Assembly: GCA_027365775.1 (NCBI GenBank) | Contig: DAHXLX010000015.1 | Coordinates: 1 to 55,444, forward strand | Source of the DNA: Candidatus Saccharimonadota bacterium | GTDB lineage: Bacteria; Patescibacteriota; Saccharimonadia; Saccharimonadales; UBA4665 | Length of the DNA: 55,444 bases | Direction of reading: 5' to 3' | Part shown: piece by piece, positions 33,441-41,354 of the stretch | Layout of the letters: every line of letters begins with the position of its first letter | How positions within the stretch are numbered: position 1 is the first letter of the stretch | Program-made: the position numbers and the translations under genes | Notes under the pieces: model-generated | Told to the model about the DNA's origin: nothing | Seen by the model: only the letters and a program-made list of their open reading frames with translations | The model's database searches: none

Positions 33441-34292
33441 ATGGGTGAAACAAAAATATTACTGACGATTAAAAATCACAGCCGACAGTGGCTGGCTGTA
33501 TCCGGTTGCTTTATCGGGTTAGGCTTATTATTCGTCTGGCCTCGAGTCAGCGCTGACCCGGTGATCACTCAGGGTTTCAATACCACTCAAAATTTGAACA
33601 TCGGTGCACTAGTCAGTATCAAACAGGGTACGGTTAATGACGTGGTTGCGGCGAATATGTCTAACGCCAAGTCACTTGTCGGTGTGGTAATAGCCAATAA
33701 TAATGCCCAGGTATCGCTGATCAGCGGCACTAATCAGGTCCAGGTGGCTACCAGCGGTGTTAACCCGGTTCTGGTAACCGACTATAACGGTGATATTGCC
33801 GCCGGTGACGAGATTACGCCATCACCAATCAACGGCGTCGGCATGTTGGCGGCCGATAATGGCGAAGTTATCGGCGCCGCTCAGACGTCATTCCCTAATG
33901 CGTCCGCCAAAAAGGAAACTATCAATACGCCAAGCGGCAAGCAAACCATCGACATCGGGGACATTCCGGTACTGGTAAGCGTCAGTTACTATACCAAACA
34001 GCCGAATAAGACGCTCATCCCGGCGGCGTTACAGAACCTGGCAAATTCACTGGCCGGCAAGCAAGTCAAAACCCTGCCGATCATATTGAGCACCGTAATT
34101 TTTGTAATTACCTTGATTGTCGTTGTCAGCATCGTGTATTCGCTGGTTCACGGCAGTATCATATCGGTAGGCAGAAACCCGATGGCCCAATCGGCAGTTT
34201 ATCGAAACGTACTCCAGCTATCGGCACTGGTTATCGGCATTATTATGGTTGCCATGTTCGCTATTTTCATGATATTAACTAGGGTAAGTTAG
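33441..34292 (+). CDS. Exported protein with c-subunit-like hairpin, first gene of the F1-like operon
   Basis: The protein has 283 residues. A signal peptide (about 17-38, cleavage near VSA-DP) leads to an exported beta-rich domain (about 40-200) with a segment GDEITPSPINGVGMLAADNG followed by VIGAAQ, similar to the peptidase-G2-like/tail-fibre domains of many CPR surface proteins. The C-terminus is a helical hairpin: helix 1 at 212-237, a cytoplasmic loop with Arg245-Asn246-Pro247, helix 2 at 257-279. The RNP loop and the out-in-out topology match ATP synthase subunit c, and the gene sits where atpE would be. However, neither helix has an Asp or Glu, so it cannot carry protons or sodium as subunit c does. 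Homology to c is suggestive only. A TATAAT lies about 30 bases upstream. Confidence 0.6.
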   Translation: MGETKILLTIKNHSRQWLAVSGCFIGLGLLFVWPRVSADPVITQGFNTTQNLNIGALVSIKQGTVNDVVAANMSNAKSLVGVVIANNNAQVSLISGTNQVQVATSGVNPVLVTDYNGDIAAGDEITPSPINGVGMLAADNGEVIGAAQTSFPNASAKKETINTPSGKQTIDIGDIPVLVSVSYYTKQPNKTLIPAALQNLANSLAGKQVKTLPIILSTVIFVITLIVVVSIVYSLVHGSIISVGRNPMAQSAVYRNVLQLSALVIGIIMVAMFAIFMILTRVS

Positions 34293-34300
34293 AGGGTGGC

Positions 34301-34909
34301 ATGAATCCGTATCTACAGACATTCTTATACATCGACGTCTTCATAATCGGTGTTTTGGTTAGCTTGGCCTATTCCCATGGCCGGGCGCATATCACCGCCA
34401 AAAAACAACCCCCGAAAGAACATCCCGGCTCGGACCAGTACCAGCTACCCAATGACATGCGGGTAAAATTATTGGAGCAGTCCTCGGAAAAATTTCAACA
34501 TATACTGAACCATTCGGCCGAACAATTGCAGTCGGAACTTAAACAAACGTCTGATCGTATTAACGAAACTATTAAAAAACTGGCCGCCGATATCATTACT
34601 AAAGAACTTGAGGGTTTCCAGGCGATGTTCAAGCAATACCAGGACCGGGCGGCCGGAGAACTAACCGAGGGCAGAAAGGCAATCGATCAATACAGCGCCG
34701 ATATGCGAGCTAAAATTAACGAAGATATCGAACAAGAAAAGCGGCAATTGCTGGAGCGGTTGGATAACAAAATCTCCGATGCCGCCGTTTCGTTCTTAAG
34801 CGAGACACTGGGGCACGAGATTGATCTTGGCAGTCAGGAGAAATACCTGATCGACCAGCTTGAGGCGCATAAAGACGAACTGAAGCAGGCGGTAAAAAAT
34901 GAAGTTTAG
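34301..34909 (+). CDS. F-type ATPase subunit b-like stator protein
   Basis: The protein has 202 residues. One N-terminal membrane helix (about 6-26) is followed by a long charged helical/coiled-coil region (about 45-200) rich in Glu, Lys and Gln, the layout of subunit b (usually about 160 residues). The C-terminal SDAAVSFLSETLGHEIDLG...LIDQL block resembles the delta-binding end of subunit b. GAGGGTGG lies before the ATG. It starts eight bases after the c-like gene and overlaps the delta gene by 11 bases. In the complex it would link delta and alpha to the membrane as a peripheral stalk; what it holds in the membrane without subunit a is unknown. Confidence 0.75.
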   Translation: MNPYLQTFLYIDVFIIGVLVSLAYSHGRAHITAKKQPPKEHPGSDQYQLPNDMRVKLLEQSSEKFQHILNHSAEQLQSELKQTSDRINETIKKLAADIITKELEGFQAMFKQYQDRAAGELTEGRKAIDQYSADMRAKINEDIEQEKRQLLERLDNKISDAAVSFLSETLGHEIDLGSQEKYLIDQLEAHKDELKQAVKNEV

Positions 34910-35384
34910 CTTGCCGGCTGAATTAATTTCCACCGAGGACGTCAAATCAGTAATCTATGAGTTGAAACTGTATCGGTCACAGCTGCGCAGCAGGATTATC
35001 AAAAAAAGGGTGACCAATCGACTAGGCAAAACCGACCTCGAACTGTCCCTGGCCGCTAAAGCCGTGCTGAGCCGATATTTCGGCCGCAGCGAACCGACAC
35101 CGGCCGGGTTAGAGCAGCTATTATTAACCCTCGACAATGAGTTATCAAATATGCCGCAGATCAGGCTGGTTTTAGCTGACGTACCGACGCCTAAACTCAA
35201 ACGGGACATTACCGATTGGTTCAGGCAGAACGTAAGCCCAGATCTGTTGATTGATTTCCGGTTCAGTTCGTCAATTCTTGGAGGGATGGTAATTTCGGCC
35301 GGTAGCCATATCTACGATTGGTCTTACCGTCGTCAGATACTCGATAACAAATCAGCATTTGCCGGGGTACTTAAACGTGTTTGA
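34899..35384 (+). CDS. F1 delta-subunit-like protein
   Basis: The protein has 161 residues (usual delta about 175). It has the expected order: a helical N-terminal part (VIYELKLYRSQLRSR..., then LELSLAAKAVLSRYF) and a C-terminal domain with SILGGMVISAGSHIYDWSYRRQI, the counterpart of the conserved 'GG..(R/I)VGD..iD.S' block of AtpH. It would bind the top of the alpha/beta ring and subunit b. It overlaps the b gene by 11 bases and the alpha gene by 8, so translation is coupled. The sequence is clearly diverged from respiratory AtpH. Confidence 0.75.
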   Translation: MKFSLPAELISTEDVKSVIYELKLYRSQLRSRIIKKRVTNRLGKTDLELSLAAKAVLSRYFGRSEPTPAGLEQLLLTLDNELSNMPQIRLVLADVPTPKLKRDITDWFRQNVSPDLLIDFRFSSSILGGMVISAGSHIYDWSYRRQILDNKSAFAGVLKRV

Positions 35385-36861
35385 TAATCGTAAGTTTCAG
35401 AAGCTGGTAGAAGCTGATCATCTGACCGGAGAAGTAAGGTCAACCAATGGCTTTATCGTTGAAGTTAAAGGTCTTGAGGGCGTTCGGTTAGGTGCCCAGG
35501 TACTATTTGAAGACGGCCAGCACGGACTGGTGAGAGAAGCCTATGGCGACCGGGTTATCTTGTTCAACATCGATTCCGAAAAGATCATGCCGGGTACGTT
35601 GGCGGTAGTCGAGAACGATTTATTACAGATACCGGTCGGCAGGGAACTTATCGGCAGGGTGGTTAACCCGATGGGCCAACCGGTCGATGGCAAAGGATCG
35701 CTTAAAGCCAGGCAAACCTCCGGCATATTCAACAAGGCTCCCGGTATTATGGACAGGGTTCAACTTAACCAACAGCTGGCGTCTGGTGTCCCGGCGGTGG
35801 ATATGTTTTTTCCGGTAGTACTCGGGCAACGTATCGCCATTCTCGGCGACAGTAAATCAGGTAAAAGCACTTTTCTCCGGCAGCTAAGTGCCAACCAATC
35901 CGGTACCGATCGGATAGTCATCTACGCGATGATCGGTAAACGTAAAGTTGACGTCGAAGCGTTATTATCCGGCCTGGAGGAATCCGGTGCGATGGACCAT
36001 ACGGTCGTGGTGATAGCCGACGTATTCGATTCATTGACCTTGTCGTATATGGCGCCCTATTCGGCTTGTGCTATTGCCGAGAACCTTTGGCGGGCCGGGC
36101 ATGATGTCATTATCATTTATGACGATCTTACCAGTCATGCCGAAGCATATCGCCAGTTGTCATTAATCCAAGAAGTCGATCCCGGTCGCGACTCATATCC
36201 TGGTGATATGTTCTATGCCCACTCGTCACTGCTTGAACGGGCGGGACGGCTTAAAGGCAGTCAAAAAACCCTGACCGCCCTACCGGTTGTGGTTACGCCG
36301 AATAATGACATTACCGCATACCTGTCGACATCGATCATGTCAATTACCGACGGCCAGATTATCTTTGACTTAAACGTATTCCGTCAGGGTCAACGTCCGG
36401 CGGTCAATGCCGGCTTATCGGTATCGCGTGTAGGTGGCCAGGCGCAAACCGTGCGCCAAAAACGGTTGTCCGGAACGCTGTTTCAAAAGCTTGCCGCGTA
36501 CCACCGGGCGGAAGAATTCGCTCATTTCGGATCAAGTTTATCCAAAGAATCGGCCAGCGATTTGAAGCTGGGCCGTCAGTTGCTGGAGGCGTTGCAGCAG
36601 ACACCGGAAGAACTATACAGCCTGGTTGAGCAACAATTGATCCTGGAGACGATCCTCCAGGGAAACACTCAAGTAGATATCGATATTCGTGCCTTAAAAC
36701 AGGCGGCCAAACAGGAATCAAATAAAGTCAAAGAAGACACAGACCTGGACAGGATTGAAGCCGAGCTGCTTAAGAAGTATTCGACCACTACAGAAGATAT
36801 AGGGGCCGATTCAGCTAAAACAGGCGGCCAGCAGGCGGGGGCTCAACATGCGACGGCCTAA
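35377..36861 (+). CDS. F1 alpha-subunit-like ATPase protein
   Basis: I choose the GTG at 35377 (494 residues); a TTG at 35359 would add six. A beta-barrel N-terminal domain is followed by a P-loop GDSKSGKS (157-164; AtpA usually has GDRQTGKT), then AMIGKRK where catalytic beta subunits have GVGER: no catalytic Glu, as expected for a non-catalytic alpha. IIIYDDLTSHAEAYRQLSL, GRDSYPGDMFY and GLSVSRVGG (with the arginine finger) are all kept. The extra C-terminal tail (about 455-494) is low-complexity, rich in Ala, Gly and Gln. It forms the alternating ring with beta. Overlaps: eight bases with delta, 14 with gamma. Confidence 0.9.
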   Translation: MFDNRKFQKLVEADHLTGEVRSTNGFIVEVKGLEGVRLGAQVLFEDGQHGLVREAYGDRVILFNIDSEKIMPGTLAVVENDLLQIPVGRELIGRVVNPMGQPVDGKGSLKARQTSGIFNKAPGIMDRVQLNQQLASGVPAVDMFFPVVLGQRIAILGDSKSGKSTFLRQLSANQSGTDRIVIYAMIGKRKVDVEALLSGLEESGAMDHTVVVIADVFDSLTLSYMAPYSACAIAENLWRAGHDVIIIYDDLTSHAEAYRQLSLIQEVDPGRDSYPGDMFYAHSSLLERAGRLKGSQKTLTALPVVVTPNNDITAYLSTSIMSITDGQIIFDLNVFRQGQRPAVNAGLSVSRVGGQAQTVRQKRLSGTLFQKLAAYHRAEEFAHFGSSLSKESASDLKLGRQLLEALQQTPEELYSLVEQQLILETILQGNTQVDIDIRALKQAAKQESNKVKEDTDLDRIEAELLKKYSTTTEDIGADSAKTGGQQAGAQHATA

Positions 36862-37708
36862 CGATATTAAGAAAGATACCGAAGAAATCGAAACCGTCGA
36901 GGATCTGACCAGTGTCTTCGAAAGCTTAGCCAGCACCCAGGTTGCCAAGATTAAGAATAAAGTTTTGATGTCGCAGGAGTTCTTTAATTTACTTTGGAGC
37001 AAATATACCGCACTTAGGGTTGATGATGATAAAAGAATAACCGGAGGCGGCCATCAGGATAACGGACGCAACGTCTATGTGATTATATCGGCCGAAGCCG
37101 GATTGTCGGGGGATATCGATCAACGGTTAATTGAAACCGTGTTGCGGGACTACGACCCGAAGACAACCGATATTGTCGTGCTCGGGTCGCATGGCGCCCA
37201 GCAGCTGATGCAACGCGGTGTCGGCTACATTCGTTACTTTCGCGTGCCGATGACTGACAGTTACGTGAACGTCGGTCCGGTCATTGAAACTATCCGGCCT
37301 TACCGGCATGTTAAGGTTTACTACGAGGAATACATTTCCTTGGGTGCTCAGGATATTAAGACGATTGACCTGATCCAACAGATCCAAACGATGACTAAAG
37401 ACGCACCGGATAGCGCTGAAGTAATTTCCACTCAAGAAACCATATTTGAGCCGTCGCTCGATGAGATAGCTGACATAATGGAAGAGGCGATGCTGACATT
37501 GGCATTCGCGCAGGCAATCTTAGAGTCGGGTTTGGCTCAGGACGCCAGCCGGTTTAATGCCATGGCGGTTGCTAAAAAACGGGCGATGGAGCTGGTCAGT
37601 CAATATACGCTTGAGTATCATCGCTCGAAGCGGGCGGAGAATGACCGGCGGATGCGTGAGGTGATGATCAGCCTCAAACGTAAGGAAAGGGTAAGAACCG
37701 ATGCCTAA
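36848..37708 (+). CDS. F1 gamma-subunit-like rotor protein
   Basis: The protein has 286 residues, normal for gamma. The N-terminal and C-terminal long helices that form the coiled-coil rotor are present: DIKKDTEEIETVEDLTSVFE at the start, and SRFNAMAVAKKRAMELV...LEYHRSKRAENDRRMREV at the end (matching the family's 'R..AM..A..NA.....L.L.YN..RQA.IT.E'). The central domain has VYVIISAEAGLSGDI, like the usual 'l.i.itSDrGLcGg.N'. Divergence is greater than in alpha and beta, especially at the N-terminus and in the GLCG-type loop. It starts 14 bases before the alpha stop and overlaps beta by eight bases. Confidence 0.8.
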   Translation: MRRPNDIKKDTEEIETVEDLTSVFESLASTQVAKIKNKVLMSQEFFNLLWSKYTALRVDDDKRITGGGHQDNGRNVYVIISAEAGLSGDIDQRLIETVLRDYDPKTTDIVVLGSHGAQQLMQRGVGYIRYFRVPMTDSYVNVGPVIETIRPYRHVKVYYEEYISLGAQDIKTIDLIQQIQTMTKDAPDSAEVISTQETIFEPSLDEIADIMEEAMLTLAFAQAILESGLAQDASRFNAMAVAKKRAMELVSQYTLEYHRSKRAENDRRMREVMISLKRKERVRTDA

Positions 37709-39119
37709 ATCCAAGCCGAAATTCAATAACTTGAAATATGTCGGCACCATCACATCACTCAAAGGCCTGATGGTTGAAGTGGAAATCATCGACCGGCAAC
37801 CGGAAGAGAAAGAACTGCTGGAAGTAGAAGGTTGTCCTGACGTTTATTTGGAGGTTGATCACTTTAAAGAATCAGTCGCGGTGTGCGTGAATATCAATAA
37901 TAGTATCGAATTAAGGTGTGGCCTCAGAGTCAGTCTGACCGGTAAAAAAGTATCGGTACCGGTTGGTCCGGCAACACTCGGCAGGGTGTTTAACGCTTTG
38001 GGTGAGCCATTGGACGACGGACCGAAGATCACGACCAACCGCCGGGTAATAACCGAAGCCGGCGGCATTAAAAGCTACCGCAAAGCGCATTCGTTGGAAC
38101 TATTGGAAACCGGTCTTAAAGTTATCGATTTCATGACACCGTTCGTCAAGGGCCGCAAGATAGGCATTGTCGGCGGTGCCGGTGTCGGCAAGACGGTGTT
38201 GACCATGGAAATGATTCATAACGTGACCAGGAATAAAAAGAGTCTGTCGATCTATTGCGGTGTCGGTGAGCGAATCCGGGAAGGCAACGAGCTTTATGAG
38301 ACGCTTAAGGAAACCGATGTGTTGAAAAACACCGTCATGTTCTTCGGTCAAATGGATGCCACGCCGGCTATAAGATCAATGGTCGGCCCGGCGGCGGCTA
38401 CCGCTGCGGAATATTTCCGCGACGAAGAAGGCAAGGATATATTGTTCTTCGTCGACAATATCTACCGTCATATCCAAGCCTTAACCGAGATATCTACCAA
38501 CTTCGGCTTGATTCCATCAGAAGGCGGTTATGCACCAACCGTTTATTCGGAGTTACGCCGTCTCCAGGACCGCCTCAGCTCAAGCGAAAAAGGCTCGATA
38601 ACCTCTGTCCAGGCAGTCTATATCCCGGCAGATGATCTTTCCGATCCGGCTGTCCAGTCGATCTCCCAGCAGTTGGACTCGGTACTGGTATTATCTCGTT
38701 CGGTTGCCGAGCAAGGCATCAGACCGGCAGTCGATCTGCTGCAGACAACCTCGTCGCTGCTGACACCGCAAATCGTCGGGCAGCGTCATTATGATCTGGT
38801 TGCCAAGGTACAGACGATTATGCAAAAATATGACTCGCTCAAAAACATTATCGCGATTATTGGCGAGAACGAGCTGTCACCGGTTGACCGCCAGGATTAC
38901 CAGAACGCCAAGAAACTGATCAGCTTTTTTTCTCAGGACTTTGCCGTAGCTGAACATTTGACCGGCAAACCGGGTGAATATTATACCCGCGAACAAACAC
39001 TCCAGGGGATCGAGGAAATACTTGGTATAAACTCGCCACAAACAGACAAACCCCAACCGGCTAAGGCTGAACCAGCGCATCCTGATAAGCCGGAGAAACA
39101 TAAGCGTAGGGACCACTAA
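37701..39119 (+). CDS. F1 beta-subunit-like catalytic ATPase
   Basis: The protein has 472 residues. Walker A is GGAGVGKT (158-165), the catalytic Glu is Glu190 in GVGERIREGNE, Walker B ends in Asp252 (ILFFVDNIYRH), and GSITSVQAVYIPADDLSDP and AVDLLQTTSSLL are kept. All residues needed to hydrolyse ATP are therefore present. The DELSEED lever, which touches gamma and epsilon, reads NELSPVD (390-396) and has lost most of its acidic charge. Position 261-275 (LTEISTNFGLIPSEGGYAP) keeps the family pattern. The C-terminal 25 residues are Pro/Lys-rich. It overlaps gamma and is followed by epsilon at two bases. Confidence 0.92.
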   Translation: MPKSKPKFNNLKYVGTITSLKGLMVEVEIIDRQPEEKELLEVEGCPDVYLEVDHFKESVAVCVNINNSIELRCGLRVSLTGKKVSVPVGPATLGRVFNALGEPLDDGPKITTNRRVITEAGGIKSYRKAHSLELLETGLKVIDFMTPFVKGRKIGIVGGAGVGKTVLTMEMIHNVTRNKKSLSIYCGVGERIREGNELYETLKETDVLKNTVMFFGQMDATPAIRSMVGPAAATAAEYFRDEEGKDILFFVDNIYRHIQALTEISTNFGLIPSEGGYAPTVYSELRRLQDRLSSSEKGSITSVQAVYIPADDLSDPAVQSISQQLDSVLVLSRSVAEQGIRPAVDLLQTTSSLLTPQIVGQRHYDLVAKVQTIMQKYDSLKNIIAIIGENELSPVDRQDYQNAKKLISFFSQDFAVAEHLTGKPGEYYTREQTLQGIEEILGINSPQTDKPQPAKAEPAHPDKPEKHKRRDH

Positions 39120-39121
39120 AC

Positions 39122-39379
39122 ATGAACCAGAACCAGCTGCTCAAAGTCCAGGCCCGGGCGCCGTTTGAAATATATTATCAGGGAGACGCCTATTCGGTTA
39201 CGGCGACAAACAAGGTGGGTACATTCGATATTCTGCCCGGTCATGCCGATTACTTCTCGATTATCGACCCCAATAGCGAAGTTATTATCGGTACCGAGAA
39301 AGAAGATATCAACATCAGCGCCAGCAACGGCATCGTATGCGTTCGCGACGACGAAGTGCTGTTGTTTCTGAATATCTGA
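39122..39379 (+). CDS. F1 epsilon-like subunit, N-terminal domain only
   Basis: The protein has 85 residues, against about 130-140 for AtpC. It contains the beta-sandwich domain, with GTFDILPGHADYFSII matching the conserved 'G.fgILPGHAP....l' block, and ends at the last strand (EVLLFLNI). The C-terminal helical pair, which inhibits ATP hydrolysis in many bacterial enzymes, is absent. That fits an enzyme meant to hydrolyse ATP. It is the last gene of the operon and is convergent with the fibre-type gene four bases on. Confidence 0.8.
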   Translation: MNQNQLLKVQARAPFEIYYQGDAYSVTATNKVGTFDILPGHADYFSIIDPNSEVIIGTEKEDINISASNGIVCVRDDEVLLFLNI

Positions 39380-39382
39380 CGT

Positions 39383-40444
39383 TTACTGTTCAACTAGGTA
39401 GTTGATCGAATATGAGGCGCCGGGCGTTAACGGACTGGCGGTGTCTATATCGAAACCGCTGGTACTGACCCCGGCTACATAAAATTCGCCGTAACTGTTG
39501 ACTGGCGTTATTACAATCACCGGTTTGGTTGAATAACCGGCATGAAACAGCACATACACGACCGGTCCGGTGCCGGCGGCATTGCCGGCGGCATTAACGT
39601 CTATTGTGCCGGCTATATCATCGCCGCTGATACTGACTGAACCGCTTGTTCCCAGCGTCGCGCCTGCTGGCGTTACTGAGGGATTAAGCCCGGCGGTTAT
39701 AATGTGGCTGCCGATTTGGATTGAGCCGGACAACACTAGTCCGCCGGTGGCAATCGTGTTAGCGCTCAAATCGCCACCGACAGATAAATTGTTGGCTACG
39801 GCTGCACTGTTGTCGACGCTTAGAAGCTGAGCGACGGTAACCGCGTTCTGGAATTGAGCGGCACCGTTAACCGCAAAATTGTTCCTGACGCTTAACGTAG
39901 ACGCGGTAGCGCTGCCGTTGATGTTAATCGAGTTAACATTAGCCGTACCGGCCTGGAGCTGGCTGATATCCGCCGTAGTGGCGTTAAATGTCGAATTAAG
40001 ATGTAACTGTCCACCGATCTGGACGTTACCGGCAACCTTCAGCTGGGAGTTGAATTGAGCCGATGGGTTAACGACCAGTTGTTCGTTTGAACTACCGATT
40101 TGCGTATCATTCACCCCGAGTTTTTTAAGTGTGGACGGACTAATTGATACTCCTTTGTCACTGATGGCTTTCTGGTTGGCGCTCTCTTTCTTTAACAGGA
40201 ACGCCAATACCCCGGCGTTGATTGCCAGGATAACGATAACTACCGCAAGTCCGATAAACATCGCCTTATGTGACGGTCTAAACGCTAACGCATGCCGGCG
40301 TTTTTCACTATCGACCGGATTATGAGCTATCCGGTTAGTAGCTTTGGGTTTAGTCTCGACCGCATCGTTATTTACCGGTTCGAGTGTTTCAGCGTCGCCG
40401 GTAGTTGCTGCCTGGGTCTTCTGTTGATCGGGAGCGTTTGCCAC
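39383..40444 (-). CDS. Membrane-anchored fibre-like surface protein
   Basis: The protein has 353 residues from the GTG at 40444, with AAGGGA about ten bases upstream. A polar cytoplasmic N-terminus (1-60), one membrane helix (61-84) and an exported region follow. Residues about 135-250 are degenerate repeats of about 12 residues (patterns like 'NLSVGGDLSANTI' and 'SSTLSVRNNFAVNG'), typical of beta-solenoid phage-tail-like fibres in CPR proteins. The C-terminal domain (about 265-353) is Gly/Ser-rich and ends in strands (YVLFHAGYSTKPVIVITPVN...). It is read opposite to the F1-like operon and its end is four bases from the epsilon gene's. It shares the fibre style with the large protein at 45834. 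Confidence 0.6.
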   Translation of the reverse strand: MANAPDQQKTQAATTGDAETLEPVNNDAVETKPKATNRIAHNPVDSEKRRHALAFRPSHKAMFIGLAVVIVILAINAGVLAFLLKKESANQKAISDKGVSISPSTLKKLGVNDTQIGSSNEQLVVNPSAQFNSQLKVAGNVQIGGQLHLNSTFNATTADISQLQAGTANVNSININGSATASTLSVRNNFAVNGAAQFQNAVTVAQLLSVDNSAAVANNLSVGGDLSANTIATGGLVLSGSIQIGSHIITAGLNPSVTPAGATLGTSGSVSISGDDIAGTIDVNAAGNAAGTGPVVYVLFHAGYSTKPVIVITPVNSYGEFYVAGVSTSGFDIDTASPLTPGASYSINYLVEQ

Positions 40445-40497
40445 CTACATTTTCCCTTGTTTATATTAGGCCTGGATAAACTATATAATAGTAAAAC

Positions 40498-41238
40498 ATG
40501 AGCACCATGGGAAGGAGGAAAGCACATTTCATCTATTTGAGTTATGTGCTGCTATGGGCAATTTTGTCTGGTGGCTACATCGGTGCTGCGGCTCTGAGCA
40601 AGTCGGCTAATTATCAGCTGGAGGAAACATCTGTCGGCGGAACCGGTCTGGTCAGTGCCCAATCGACTAATTATCAGGCCCGAGAATCCGGTGCGATTAT
40701 TGGCGTCGGAACGTCAACTGGCACAAATTATCAGGTCCAGGCCGGTCATTTGACGACCGATTCGCCGGCCCTAAGCATCGGGATTATCGGTTCCAGTCCC
40801 AGTTTCGGCAGTTTTTCGCCGACTACCACAGCGACGGCGACCTCGCAGTTCGACGTTATTGATTACACCAGCTACGGCTATATCGTGCAGATCGAAGGCA
40901 CGCCGCCAACCTATGGTGGCCATCAGATCACGCCGCTGGCTACCAACAGCTCGCCGCAGCCCGGGGTTGAACAGTTCGGGATTAATTTGGTGGCCAACAC
41001 CAATCCGATAAGTTTTGGCGCTAATCCTAATTTCGGCCAATTCGGTTACGGTAACGTGGCAACCAATTACGATACGCCCAACAGTTATCGCTATGTTAAC
41101 GGTGATGAAATCGCCTATTCCGGCAAGAGCTCGGGCGAAACCATATACACTATCAGCTATATAGTTGACGTATCCGATCTGACGCCGGGTGGCCAGTACG
41201 TTTCCGATCAGAATATCGTCTGTACCGCGACCTATTAG
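40498..41238 (+). CDS. Secreted surface protein, short paralogue of the two downstream genes
   Basis: The protein has 246 residues. A signal segment (about 10-35) is followed by a domain with three copies of a Thr/Ser-Asn-Tyr-Gln motif (ANYQLEETS, TNYQARESG, TNYQVQAG). The second half matches the C-terminal half of the proteins at 41355 and 42585: a GYIVQI strand, FGINLVANTNP, then YTISYIVDV...GGQY and a final VCTATY. TATAAT lies eight bases before the ATG. All three end in Cys-Thr-x-Thr-Tyr/Phe, which might be a sorting or docking signal. It is divergent from the anchored fibre gene. Confidence 0.6.
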   Translation: MSTMGRRKAHFIYLSYVLLWAILSGGYIGAAALSKSANYQLEETSVGGTGLVSAQSTNYQARESGAIIGVGTSTGTNYQVQAGHLTTDSPALSIGIIGSSPSFGSFSPTTTATATSQFDVIDYTSYGYIVQIEGTPPTYGGHQITPLATNSSPQPGVEQFGINLVANTNPISFGANPNFGQFGYGNVATNYDTPNSYRYVNGDEIAYSGKSSGETIYTISYIVDVSDLTPGGQYVSDQNIVCTATY

Positions 41239-41354
41239 AAGGCTTTAAGCCAAGCAAGATCATTCATTGTGTTGACAGGGCAGTTAAGAGTTGCTAAGAT
41301 CAACTTGGATAGCAAAAAATAAAACTACCAAAAATAAAAAACAAAAACAGGGAC

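Noticed and set aside
33441-39379. A complete F1Fo ATP synthase operon
   Set aside because: No subunit a, and the c-position protein lacks the membrane carboxylate and carries a large exported domain.
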